A stretch of 31,610 bases of DNA, taken from the IMG/VR virus record IMGVR_UViG_3300017746_000074, positions 1 to 31,610 of that record; one strand, given 5' to 3'. The translations under genes were made by a program, and so were the position numbers. The DNA comes from a virus. Under the pieces are notes generated by a model. It saw nothing but the letters and a program-made list of their open reading frames with translations. It was not told the DNA's origin and did not search any database. Below, in pieces: positions 7,181 through 16,592 of this stretch (within the stretch, counting starts at the first letter, position 1; every line of letters starts with the position of its first letter).

Positions 7181-10100
7181 ATGGCAATTGGTCGCATATC
7201 GGGTCCTCTCTTAAAGGAAAACCTCCTACGTAATGGGACGGATTTAGCCTTTGAGACAGACTTATTATACTTAGATGTAACAAACCGTCGAATCGGTGTA
7301 AAAACCACTAGTCCTCAATACGCACTAGACATTGTTGGTCAAGCTAGAGTTACAGATCTAGAAATAACAAATAACATATTCAATATTGGTAATGTTACTA
7401 TTAACGGTGACACTGCTACTATTTCAACTACAGCACAAGAATTTAGTATAGCAACAGCAGATAATACTATTGTTGGTAACAGAGTTTTGGTTGGCGATTT
7501 AGAAATTAATAATAGTTTCTTAGAAAACACAAATACAAACAGCGACCTCTTTATTAGAGCAAACGGTACTGGTAATGTTAACATCCAAGGTAATACACAA
7601 GTTGATGGTAACTTACATGCAACTGGAAACATTAGTGCTGATGGTAATATTACAATTGGTGATAGTGACACAGATAATATCTTTATTAACGCAGATATTG
7701 CTAGTGATCTTATGCCAGATATCGACAACACTTATAATATTGGTGACGCAAATAAACGTTGGGCAACTGGTTATTTTGCTAACGTTACTACTAATACACT
7801 TACTACAAATGACCTAGACTTTGGTAGTATTGATCTTATTAGTATTCCAGGCAACATTGTCTATGTAGCATCAACAGGTTCAGATTCACAAACAGGAACT
7901 CATCCGCAAGATCCAGTAGCAACTATATCAAAAGCCTTACAACTTGCTGGTATGAATGATACAGTTTACATTTATCCGGGTCAATATCAAGAAGCATTTC
8001 CTTTAGTTGTTCCAGTAGGAGTAACTGTAAAAGGACATAGTTTAAGATCAGTAGAAATTAGTCCAACAAGCGGAACTCAAAGTAATGATGCTTTTCAATT
8101 AAACGGCGACACAACAGTTGAAGACATTACAATTAAAGACTTCTTTTATAATAGCGGTGCTGATACAGGATATGGATTTAGATTTGTAAATAACATGCGT
8201 GTTTACACAAGATCACCTTATATTAGAAATGTAAGTGTAATTACAAAAGGTACAACTACAAGTAACTTAGACCCAAGAGGTTTTGATAGCGGCGATGCTG
8301 GTCGTGGCGCATTGGTTGATGGTGAAGTCGCTGATAGTAATTCAAATGAAGCATCAATGTTGTTTCACAGTGTTACATTTATTACACCGGGTGTTAGTGG
8401 ACTAAAAGTTACTAACGGATCAAGAGTAGAATGGTTAAACTGTTTTACTTACTTTGCTGACAAAGGTATTGAAATACTAGAAGGAACAGCAGGATTAAAA
8501 GGTGACGGTAAGACAAGAATTAAATATAGCGGATTTACAGGTTCAGCTGTTGCGGCAGGACAAACAATTACACTTAACGACGCAGGCGGAACACAACTAG
8601 CACAATCTACTATCGAAAGCGTAGGAACAAACGAAGTTACTATTGACGGTAACGCAACCGGATTTATTACACCTTTAAGTAGAAGTAAAAAAACTGTTAC
8701 AGCAGTAGGAAATGCTCAAATAGCAACAAACATTAAAAAGTTTGGTACAGCGGCAGGGTTGTTCGACGGAGTTGGTGACAGATTTACATTAACAACGGCA
8801 ACTGATTTTGGATTTGGTACAGGTGATTTTAGTATAGAAGGTTGGATTTATATTTCCGACGATACTGGTACAGAAACTAAATTTGATATGAGAGCTGGAT
8901 CTGACACTGATAGTGCGTTACATTTTTACACAGTTGACAGACAACCTAAGGTTGCTATTGGAAATACAAATGTACTAGCGCCAGCTATTACGTTAATTAA
9001 TACTACTTGGTATCATATTATGATATCAAGAAAAGGAACAGCATTAACACTGTTTGTTGACGGAGCAGTACAAGCAACTACAACAAGCGCAGTAGATTTA
9101 GGAACAACTAAGCCATTATCATTAGGAGCAACTTACAGTACTTCACAAGCCTATGACGGAAGAATGGACGATGTTAGAATTAGAAAAGGCATAGGTGAAG
9201 ACACAGCATTTACAAAACCTAGTGCTGAATCAGTAGTTGATCAATATACAGTTTTAAAATTAGATTTTAATGGTGATAACGGATCACAAATTATTACTGA
9301 CGATGACACGTTTATTCAAGACATTATATTCAGTGGCGGCGGTACAGCAACAGCATTAACATTAATTGATACTAGTGATTTCGGCGGAGAAATTAGAAGT
9401 ATTGCTAGTGCTAGTGTTTACGGTAACTACGGAATTCACGGCACAGGTCCAGGATCAGTTGTTTACGCAATTGGAATGAACCTTGCGTATATTGGCACAG
9501 GTAAAGATGTTAGCAATGATCCTACAGCAGTAATTCAAGCAAACGAAGTAGTTGATAATAGTAATGCTAAAATTTATTTTAGTACAGTTGATCACAAAGG
9601 TGATTTTAGAGTAGGTGACTTATTTAGAATTAATCAAGAAACAGGCGAAGTAACATTTACTAACGCAGAGTTTTTGTTTAATAACAACCAAGGTATTACA
9701 TTTACAGACGGAACAAACACAACTATTATCGATGGTACAAAAGTTGAAAGCGGAAACATAAGAATTAGTGGAAACACAATTAGTAGTACAAGCGGTGATG
9801 TAAATATTAACTCTAGTGCTGGAGCAATTAATTTATTAGACAACGTTAACATTACTGGTAATTTAGATGTTACAGGAAATATAACAGTTGGCGGAAATAT
9901 TACATTAGGTGATGAAACTACAGATACTATTAGTATTAACGCAAGAATTGATAGTGATATTATACCTAGCATTGATAACACATATGATTTAGGAACAACT
10001 AGTTTAGCATGGGCTGAAATGAATGTTGGTAAAGCAATCATCGATGACATTGTTATTGATAACAATTCTATTATTACAAATACTAGTAACGGTAGCATTA

Positions 10101-10894
10101 ACTTTACAGCTAATGGTACTGGATCTATTGTAATTGACGACTTATCATTTAACAGCAATATAGTATCAAACAACAGTGGCGATATTAGTTTAGACCCAAG
10201 TAGTCAAAATGTTGTTGTAAATAGTACAGGTGCTATTAAGCTACCAAGAGGTACTACAGCACAAAGACCAGGATCACCAGTTACTGGTATGATTCGTTAC
10301 AATACTGATTCAAACGTATTTGAAGCATACGACGGAAATTGGGTCCAACTAGGCGGTGTGTATGACGATGATCGTGATACATACATTACAGCTGAGAATA
10401 CTCCGGGTGCTGATGATGATACACTAAGATTTTATGCTGGTGGGTCATTAGTAGCGGATGTTACAGCTAATAGGTTTGATATTAACAGACTAGAAGTAGA
10501 TGATATTGCTATTAGTGGCAATACACTAGAAACTATTACTACTAATGAAAACCTAAATTTAAGAGCAAACGGTAGTGGTTTTGTTAGTATTGAAAACTTT
10601 AGTTTCAACGGAAATACGATAACTAATACTGTAGAAGGTGCTGTCACTACATTAAAGCAAGACGGTACTGGTTACTTTAAAGTTGAAGGCAATGGTGGAT
10701 TTGTTATTCCAGTTGGTAATAACGCAAATAGACATCCTAGTCCAGAAACTGGAATGATGAGATATAACAGCGTTGAAGATAGAGTTGAAATTTACGATAT
10801 CTCAAATAACTGGGTATCAGTAGCTGGAGCAACAGGTGCTGTTACGTTTAATGACGCAGAGGAAATTGCTATTAAATTAGCACTGACAATATAG
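7181..10894 (+). CDS. Giant tail fibre with beta-helix core and inserted LamG-like lectin domain
   Basis: A 1237-residue paralogue of the 2671 fibre. Residues 1-50 repeat its attachment module (GRISGPLLKENLL, FETDLLYLD). A beta-helix begins near 225 (VYVASTGSDSQTGTHPQDP, then YIYPGQYQEAFPL). Residues about 437-734 are an insertion absent from the paralogue, which passes from an equivalent EQGTGR to ELRMIASASVYGN. Within it, 515-705 has the LamG/concanavalin-A-like jelly-roll pattern (FSIEGWIYIS, WYHIMISRKG, LTLFVDGAV, GRMDDVRIRKG). The beta-helix then resumes (GGEIRSIASASVYGN), followed by the GDFRVGDLF signature and two AQRP or NANRH hairpin modules near the C-terminus. LamG domains bind glycans, so this is a probable receptor-binding fibre. 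The ATG has a strong AGGAG site and a folded leader. Confidence 0.82.
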   Translation: MAIGRISGPLLKENLLRNGTDLAFETDLLYLDVTNRRIGVKTTSPQYALDIVGQARVTDLEITNNIFNIGNVTINGDTATISTTAQEFSIATADNTIVGNRVLVGDLEINNSFLENTNTNSDLFIRANGTGNVNIQGNTQVDGNLHATGNISADGNITIGDSDTDNIFINADIASDLMPDIDNTYNIGDANKRWATGYFANVTTNTLTTNDLDFGSIDLISIPGNIVYVASTGSDSQTGTHPQDPVATISKALQLAGMNDTVYIYPGQYQEAFPLVVPVGVTVKGHSLRSVEISPTSGTQSNDAFQLNGDTTVEDITIKDFFYNSGADTGYGFRFVNNMRVYTRSPYIRNVSVITKGTTTSNLDPRGFDSGDAGRGALVDGEVADSNSNEASMLFHSVTFITPGVSGLKVTNGSRVEWLNCFTYFADKGIEILEGTAGLKGDGKTRIKYSGFTGSAVAAGQTITLNDAGGTQLAQSTIESVGTNEVTIDGNATGFITPLSRSKKTVTAVGNAQIATNIKKFGTAAGLFDGVGDRFTLTTATDFGFGTGDFSIEGWIYISDDTGTETKFDMRAGSDTDSALHFYTVDRQPKVAIGNTNVLAPAITLINTTWYHIMISRKGTALTLFVDGAVQATTTSAVDLGTTKPLSLGATYSTSQAYDGRMDDVRIRKGIGEDTAFTKPSAESVVDQYTVLKLDFNGDNGSQIITDDDTFIQDIIFSGGGTATALTLIDTSDFGGEIRSIASASVYGNYGIHGTGPGSVVYAIGMNLAYIGTGKDVSNDPTAVIQANEVVDNSNAKIYFSTVDHKGDFRVGDLFRINQETGEVTFTNAEFLFNNNQGITFTDGTNTTIIDGTKVESGNIRISGNTISSTSGDVNINSSAGAINLLDNVNITGNLDVTGNITVGGNITLGDETTDTISINARIDSDIIPSIDNTYDLGTTSLAWAEMNVGKAIIDDIVIDNNSIITNTSNGSINFTANGTGSIVIDDLSFNSNIVSNNSGDISLDPSSQNVVVNSTGAIKLPRGTTAQRPGSPVTGMIRYNTDSNVFEAYDGNWVQLGGVYDDDRDTYITAENTPGADDDTLRFYAGGSLVADVTANRFDINRLEVDDIAISGNTLETITTNENLNLRANGSGFVSIENFSFNGNTITNTVEGAVTTLKQDGTGYFKVEGNGGFVIPVGNNANRHPSPETGMMRYNSVEDRVEIYDISNNWVSVAGATGAVTFNDAEEIAIKLALTI

Positions 10895-10903
10895 GAAAAA
10901 AGA

Positions 10904-11233
10904 ATGGCAACTAATTTTAAAAATATTATAGGTAAACAAATTGGAACAGAAAGAGTTGCTGTATACACAGTACCACCGGCAACAAGTACAACTGTTATAG
11001 GAATGAACGTAGCTAACTTAACTGAAGGTATGGTAGGGTGTACTATTGAAATTGGTGACGAAGCAAGTAGTATTGGAACAATGGTAAAAGGAATGCCAAT
11101 TGCTCCTGGATCAAGTTTAAAACCAATCGGAAAAGGTGAAAAAATTGTTTTGGACGCAACTAACGTATTATACGTTACAGCAGACCAAACTGATTCCTTA
11201 GACGTAATTGTAAGTATAGTGGAGATTGTATAA
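10904..11233 (+). CDS. Small beta-sandwich structural protein, TVPxG family copy 2
   Basis: A 109-residue protein with VYTVPPATSTTVIGMNVANL near its start and PIGKGEKIVLDATNVLYVTA in the second half. This is the same order of strands as in the 1767 and 21479 proteins (T-V-P, a strand with V/I and N, then a G-x-K-I turn). Sequence identity is low, so kinship is inferred from pattern. It starts 9 bases after the 7181 fibre with an AGGAAA site at about 10894-10899, and its stop overlaps the next ATG by one base. It probably belongs to the fibre assembly, but no function is established. Confidence 0.6.
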   Translation: MATNFKNIIGKQIGTERVAVYTVPPATSTTVIGMNVANLTEGMVGCTIEIGDEASSIGTMVKGMPIAPGSSLKPIGKGEKIVLDATNVLYVTADQTDSLDVIVSIVEIV

Positions 11234-11592
11234 TGAGTGATGGTAGTTTAGGACAAAGTGTTGCTGACATGGTCAGCCAAACTGACGCAAGATATTTTTA
11301 TGGATTGCGTAGAACAGACGATGGCGAATTGTACATTGCTAAAATGGATCAATTAAAAACCGGTGATAGTATTACTATTAACAAAGAAGGCGATCCAGCA
11401 CAAAATTATGAAGACTTTGAACAGGGTGAAGACTTTTTTGAAGGTAGAAATGTTAACCATGAAAAAGAATATTTAAATTTAAACTACGAACAATTTAAAT
11501 GGGATAATAGAAACATTAACTATTACGTTGATGATAGCGGTAACTTAGTGGCAAGGATTAACGAAGGTTATACCTACCCAACAGGAGTGTAA
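11233..11592 (+). CDS. Conserved small structural protein of unknown function (119 aa)
   Basis: A 119-residue acidic protein with no recognised domain. Visible features are YFYGLRRTDDGELYIAKMDQ near residue 22, an acidic middle (ENYEDF-like segment with FEQGEDFFEG) and an aromatic, Asn-rich end (NINYYVDDSGNLVARINEG). The YGLRRTDDGELYIAK stretch looks like a conserved block from small structural proteins of marine T4-like phages, but I cannot name it. It begins within the stop codon of the 10904 gene (TAATG), so the two are translationally coupled, and its own stop codon overlaps the next late promoter. Likely a fibre or baseplate accessory protein. Confidence 0.55.
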   Translation: MSDGSLGQSVADMVSQTDARYFYGLRRTDDGELYIAKMDQLKTGDSITINKEGDPAQNYEDFEQGEDFFEGRNVNHEKEYLNLNYEQFKWDNRNINYYVDDSGNLVARINEGYTYPTGV

Positions 11593-11598
11593 TAAATA
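11592..11598 (+). promoter_or_regulatory. Late promoter element overlapping a stop codon
   Basis: ATAAATA begins at the last base of the TAA of the 11233 gene. The ATG it serves is at 11616, so with T4-like spacing the leader would be only about 10 bases and must contain the AAAGG ribosome site at about 11603. Confidence 0.65.
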
Positions 11599-11615
11599 CA
11601 TAAAAGGTTGAAACA

Positions 11616-14600
11616 ATGGCAGAATTTAAACTAAGCAGAATAAGATTTAATTGGAAAGGCTCTTGGGCCGGAGGTACAGATTATGTTGTAGATGACATGA
11701 TTGAGTACCTTGGTTATACATATGTATGTTTACGTCCACACAGCGCAGGATCATTTACTAATGATCTAAACGGTACAGATGTTACACCAGCAAGACCAAA
11801 ATGGAAAAAACAAAGTGAAGGTGTTACTTGGACAGGAATTTGGACAATAAGCACAGCCTACGGTGTAGGTAACATTGTAAAATATGGAGCTAGTATCTAC
11901 CAATGTACTGAAGGACACACTTCTGCCTCTACATTTAGTTCAGGTACAGACGGTCTAGTTGCTGATATTGGAAAATGGAAAATTGTTGCTGTATCATCAG
12001 CAGATTGGAAATACAACTGGACAATTAATACACTTTATAGAATTAACGATCTAGTTAGATATAACGGTAAAGTTTACAAAGCAACAGCACAGCACGTTTC
12101 AGCTGCAAATTCAAATTTAGGACTAGAAGCTAACCAATCAGATTGGGAAGTGTTATCAGATGGTGATACTTGGAAATCAGAATGGGCAATTGGTACACGT
12201 TATCGTGTAAACGATATTGTTAGATATGGTGCTACTGTTTACAGATGTATAACAGGACATACATCTGCAGATAACTTTACACTTGGTCTAGAAGAAGACC
12301 AATCTAAATGGGAACAGCATTATGTTGGAGTTGAGTTTGTTACAAAAACAGATGAAGAGTCTGGCTTAACATCCGGCGAATGGCAAGAGAACTATCGCTA
12401 CAGAGTAAGTGATATTGTTAAACGTGGCGGAAACTTAATGAGATGTATTTTAGGACATACATCAAGTACTGACGCTTCTGGATTTAATACAGATTACAAC
12501 GCAAACAAATGGGAAATATGGTTACCAGGTTCCGAGTATGATCAGGCTTGGGCAGAAGATGTATACTACCAGCCAAATGATTTAGTATTATATGGTGGTT
12601 ATGTTTATAAATCATTAACATTTAACTTTGCTTCAGCACCAGGTTTAAATCAAGGTACAGATTGGAATTTAACATTCGAAGGTTATAATTTTAGATATGA
12701 CTGGAATAATCCTGGAGCAGGCGACGGTAGTACAATTACTCCTTATAAAACAGGTGATGTAGTAAGACTATCCGGTAGCTTATATATTTGTATACAAGAC
12801 AACACAGATTTACAACCAGATAATTGGCCTGCGTATTGGGAAAAAGTTATCGACGGCAGACAATTCAGAAATACTTGGGAAGATAATATTGAATACTACG
12901 AAGGCGATATTGTAGTATGGCAAGGTACATCATATGTATGTACAGCGAATCATTATTCAAGTGAATCTGCTTCAAGACCAGATCAAGATGTAGAACAACC
13001 AGATCAAAATTATTGGAAAATAATGATCCTTGGTACACGTACTAATAAACTAGCAAGACTAGGTGATTTAAAAACTTTTGAAGATCAAGATTCAACAGCA
13101 ATTGATACACAACGTTTAGCAATTGGTACTACTGGACAAGCATTAAGAGCAACTTCAGGATTACCAACTTGGGACAGTTTAGATTTACAAGCAAATGTTT
13201 ATTATGTTTCACGTAACGGAATCGACGAAGCGGCCGCAGGTGGTTCGTTAAACGCTCCATTTAGAACTGTAAGATTTGCTATGAATTATCTTTTACAAGA
13301 TGAACCAAATAGAGTCGGCGCTGGCGCAACTGTTAAAGTTATGGGCGGCGAATTTGCTGAAATACTTCCAATTAGTATTCCTGCTAAAGTAGCATTAGTT
13401 GGCTCAGAATTAAGATCAACAACAATACGTCCGGCTGTACAAGGAACTGATGTTGTATTAGGAGAAAGAATTAACCTACACGGCATCCTTCAACCACAGG
13501 AACCATTAACAGTTCCAAATGATAATGCTAGACTTGATATGTTTAGAGTTAGAAACGGTTGTGGAATTAGAAATTTAACACTTAGAGGTCTACAAGGTGG
13601 TGCGTTATCAGGAGATAACGATTATGGTACACAAAGACCAATTCCAGGAAACTCATTTGTATCACTTGATCCGGGCGCAGGTCCAGATGATCAAAGTGTA
13701 TGGATTAATAATAAATCAACATATGTACAAGGTGTTACTACAATCGGTAACAAATGTGTTGGTATGAAAATCGACGGATCGTTACACAATGGCGGTAATA
13801 GATCAATTGTTGCTAACGACTTCACACAAGTTATTAGTGATGGTATTGGCTATTGGGCTACGAACAGAGGACGTTCAGAGCTAGTTAGTGTGTTTACATA
13901 TTATTGTCACATTGGATACCTAGCTGAAAACGGTGGTATCTTACGTGCTACTAACGGTAACAATTCATATGGTAAATTTGGTAGTGTGTCAGAAGGATTT
14001 GATACTACAGAAACACCACAATCAGCTACAGTAGATAACCAGTCAGGTGAAGCAACAGTAGACGAAGTGTTTGCTGATGGTAATCAAATATTAGCACTAG
14101 CATTTAAAAATACTGGACAAACATATACAGGTGCTACAACATCTATTTCACAGGCATCAGGTACTGATTTAGATATAAGATTTGATGAAATTAGACAGGG
14201 TGCTATTTCAAAAATTGATTTAGCATTACCAGATGGTAGTACAAACGTAGGTGGTAGAGGATTTAAAAGTTTCTCAAACACAGCACAAGGCGGTGATTTG
14301 TCAACTATTATTTTAGCGGCATCAGAAGTAAGAACTACAGCTCAACTAATAGGAATGCGACTTGTAATTAAAGAAGGTGCTGGTACAGGACAATATGGTT
14401 ACATTGCTGGATATAACGAAAGTACAAAAGTAGCAACTATATACAGAGATACTGATGGACAACCTGGATGGGATAATATTGTTCCAGGTAAAGACAACGT
14501 GTTAGTACTAAACGGAACAACAGTTTATGATTACGAGCCAAGAGTTACAGTTGATGCTCCAACATTTACAAAAGCAAATAGAAATATACAATCGGGTGCA

Positions 14601-16556
14601 GCAGACATTGGTTATAGTGAAGCATTAGGAATGTGGTATTATGCTCCAACTGGTACTAACGACTGGTATACTTCGTTAGATACAAGTGTATGGACACAGC
14701 ATGAAACATCATATGCTAGATCATATGTAAGTTTTGCTAAAACAGGATCATTACTATTAGGATTATCAGATGGTTCAGATCAGTTGGTATATTCAAATGA
14801 TGGTTCAACATACGATCATTCAACATTGCCATTAAGTACAACTTGGAAAAAAGTAGCAGTTGGCGGTCCATTAGGAGACACAATTATTTGTCTTGCTACA
14901 GGAAACGGCAATGCTTATGTACAACAAACAGAAACAGCAAGTGATTCTACAGTAATTGCTAGTGATGCTTGGACAGTTGCAGCAACTGGAGCATCTGATA
15001 CTAATTGGGTAGGACTAGCATACGGAGCAGGTAAATGGATAGCAATATCACAAGATGGTACTACAGTTACTTCAACTGATAATGGTCTAAATTGGACAAC
15101 AGGCGCCGCAGTTACTCCACAATCACCAGAAGTGTATAATGATATTGCTTTTGGTAATAATGCTTGGGTAGCTACAATGGCACAATCAGATAGAGTCATA
15201 TACAGTCATAACGGCACAACATGGAGTGATTCACAAGTAGTTGGTGACTCTGGTAGAGAAAATTGGGTAGTTGGTTATACAGGCGGATTATTCCACTTAG
15301 CAAGTTCACAAGGAACAACAGCGTCAAGTGACAACGCAAAATATTGGGTAGTTAGAGAAGCTAACGCAGGGATGACAAGTATTGCTGGTGGTTACTTAAC
15401 TAATAAACCATCATTTGTTACACTAAACGTAGCATCAACCACAGCACACGTTTATACAGGCGGAGCAAGAGCTTGGGCAAGAGCAGAAGTTGCTAATGGC
15501 AAGCTATCATTAATTAAAATTTATGAGCCAGGTAGTGGATATATTATAACACCAACAGTATCAGTTACAGATCCTGAAGCATACGACGAGTCATACTTTG
15601 CTGTAGATATTAACAACGGTGTTTTACCACAACCAATATTCTATAACAGAGGTACTGGATATCAAAGTGCCCTTGTTAAAATTAACGGCGATGGATTTGG
15701 AGAAGAATTACAAATTGGTAATACAATGAAGATTAACGGAATTGGTGTTGTACCAGGACCAGGAGCAAACGTTGTGTTTGCTGGCAATCCTACAGTATAT
15801 AGACTTGTTAAAGTTAATTCACAATCAGGAGTATCACCAAATATTACTATTACATTCCAAATATCACCAACACTAAGTAGATCAACAGCACCATTACATA
15901 ACGTAGGAGTTACTTTACGTGAACGTTATAGTAGTTGTAGACTTACAGGACACGACTTCCTAGACATTGGTACTGGTAACTTTGATGAAACAAATTATCC
16001 AGCACTTTATGTACAAGGACAGACATCTGAAAACGATACAGTACAAGCAAACGAAGTTGTTGAATCAAATGGAGGACGAGTGTTCTACACAAGTACAGAC
16101 CAAGACGGTAACTTTAGAGTTGGAGAACTATTTAGAGTATCACAGGCACAAGGTGGTGTTACATTAAGTGCTGACTTCTTTGACTTAGAAGGACTAGATG
16201 AAATTAGACTAGGTGGTATTAGAGTAGGTGGTACACAAGCTGTTATTAGAGAATTTAGTACTGATAACACTTTTGTTGCTAACTCAGACAATATTATTCC
16301 AACAGAAAGAGCACTGAAGGCATATATCGAGAATAGATTCACAGGTGGTGGATCTAACTTGTTTACCAACAAACTAACAGCAGGTCAGCTTGTATTTGAA
16401 GAAAATACATGGTCAAACACAGCTGGAACAAACAATCCAGATGCAATGGCGTCTGTAGACACTGACTTTACAATTAACGGACCACTAGGCGGTGGCTTAG
16501 CAGGATTGAATTTATTCCTGTCATCCCGAACTGAACGAGATGACTTTAACGGATAA
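11616..16556 (+). CDS. Giant tail fibre with carbohydrate-binding-like repeats, beta-helix and BNR-type propeller
   Basis: A 1646-residue structural protein. Residues 13-470 are about eight repeats of the form W-x3-W, Y, D-x-V-x-Y-x-G, Y-x-C, H-T-S, W, resembling CBM5/12 chitin-binding modules. A beta-helix runs from about 528 to 970 (YYVSRNGIDEAAAGG, then LVGSELRSTTIRP and CVGMKIDGSLHNGG). Residues about 985-1280 are an insertion with Asp-box or BNR-like turns (SNDGSTY, STDNGLNW, SHNGTTW, SSDNAKYW), suggesting a sialidase-type beta-propeller. The scaffold resumes with EPGSGYIITPTVSVTDP, then TGHDFLDIGTGN and the GNFRVGELF signature near 1496. It ends with a FSTDNTFVANSD stretch typical of these fibres. 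Catalytic sialidase residues are not evident. Paralogue of the 16593 protein. Confidence 0.8.
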   Translation: MAEFKLSRIRFNWKGSWAGGTDYVVDDMIEYLGYTYVCLRPHSAGSFTNDLNGTDVTPARPKWKKQSEGVTWTGIWTISTAYGVGNIVKYGASIYQCTEGHTSASTFSSGTDGLVADIGKWKIVAVSSADWKYNWTINTLYRINDLVRYNGKVYKATAQHVSAANSNLGLEANQSDWEVLSDGDTWKSEWAIGTRYRVNDIVRYGATVYRCITGHTSADNFTLGLEEDQSKWEQHYVGVEFVTKTDEESGLTSGEWQENYRYRVSDIVKRGGNLMRCILGHTSSTDASGFNTDYNANKWEIWLPGSEYDQAWAEDVYYQPNDLVLYGGYVYKSLTFNFASAPGLNQGTDWNLTFEGYNFRYDWNNPGAGDGSTITPYKTGDVVRLSGSLYICIQDNTDLQPDNWPAYWEKVIDGRQFRNTWEDNIEYYEGDIVVWQGTSYVCTANHYSSESASRPDQDVEQPDQNYWKIMILGTRTNKLARLGDLKTFEDQDSTAIDTQRLAIGTTGQALRATSGLPTWDSLDLQANVYYVSRNGIDEAAAGGSLNAPFRTVRFAMNYLLQDEPNRVGAGATVKVMGGEFAEILPISIPAKVALVGSELRSTTIRPAVQGTDVVLGERINLHGILQPQEPLTVPNDNARLDMFRVRNGCGIRNLTLRGLQGGALSGDNDYGTQRPIPGNSFVSLDPGAGPDDQSVWINNKSTYVQGVTTIGNKCVGMKIDGSLHNGGNRSIVANDFTQVISDGIGYWATNRGRSELVSVFTYYCHIGYLAENGGILRATNGNNSYGKFGSVSEGFDTTETPQSATVDNQSGEATVDEVFADGNQILALAFKNTGQTYTGATTSISQASGTDLDIRFDEIRQGAISKIDLALPDGSTNVGGRGFKSFSNTAQGGDLSTIILAASEVRTTAQLIGMRLVIKEGAGTGQYGYIAGYNESTKVATIYRDTDGQPGWDNIVPGKDNVLVLNGTTVYDYEPRVTVDAPTFTKANRNIQSGAADIGYSEALGMWYYAPTGTNDWYTSLDTSVWTQHETSYARSYVSFAKTGSLLLGLSDGSDQLVYSNDGSTYDHSTLPLSTTWKKVAVGGPLGDTIICLATGNGNAYVQQTETASDSTVIASDAWTVAATGASDTNWVGLAYGAGKWIAISQDGTTVTSTDNGLNWTTGAAVTPQSPEVYNDIAFGNNAWVATMAQSDRVIYSHNGTTWSDSQVVGDSGRENWVVGYTGGLFHLASSQGTTASSDNAKYWVVREANAGMTSIAGGYLTNKPSFVTLNVASTTAHVYTGGARAWARAEVANGKLSLIKIYEPGSGYIITPTVSVTDPEAYDESYFAVDINNGVLPQPIFYNRGTGYQSALVKINGDGFGEELQIGNTMKINGIGVVPGPGANVVFAGNPTVYRLVKVNSQSGVSPNITITFQISPTLSRSTAPLHNVGVTLRERYSSCRLTGHDFLDIGTGNFDETNYPALYVQGQTSENDTVQANEVVESNGGRVFYTSTDQDGNFRVGELFRVSQAQGGVTLSADFFDLEGLDEIRLGGIRVGGTQAVIREFSTDNTFVANSDNIIPTERALKAYIENRFTGGGSNLFTNKLTAGQLVFEENTWSNTAGTNNPDAMASVDTDFTINGPLGGGLAGLNLFLSSRTERDDFNG
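11652..13025 (+). repeat. Array of about eight carbohydrate-binding-like repeats
   Basis: About eight imperfect protein repeats of 45-60 residues occupy residues 13-470 of the 11616 protein. Each has two Trp near its start, a Y-x-x-(N/G)D-(I/L/V)V-(R/K)Y-G core and usually Cys plus GHTS. Copies 2-4 are the cleanest; copies 6 and 7 have lost the Cys-His part or gained an insertion. The pattern resembles ChtBD3/CBM5/12 modules. Confidence 0.75.
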
Positions 16557-16558
16557 TG

Positions 16559-16565
16559 ATAAATA
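16559..16565 (+). promoter_or_regulatory. Late promoter element before the fourth giant fibre
   Basis: ATAAATA, within GATAATGATAAATATG, lies 2 bases after the stop of the 11616 gene and 34 bases before the ATG at 16593. The same GATAATGATAAATA string occurs at 24830-24843. A CGGAG ribosome site follows at about 16582. Confidence 0.68.
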
Positions 16566-16592
16566 TGTATAATACCAAGAACGGAGCAAAAA

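Noticed and set aside
9634-10173. Reverse-strand open frame of 179 codons
   Set aside because: It lies wholly inside the 7181 fibre, its product is a monotonous Leu/Ile/Val/Ser/Pro string mirroring the Asn/Asp/Thr-rich fibre, and no ribosome site or promoter fits.
14568-15456. Active sialidase call for the BNR-like insert
   Set aside because: Asp-box turns alone do not show catalysis, and I could not identify the Arg triad with its Tyr/Glu pair.
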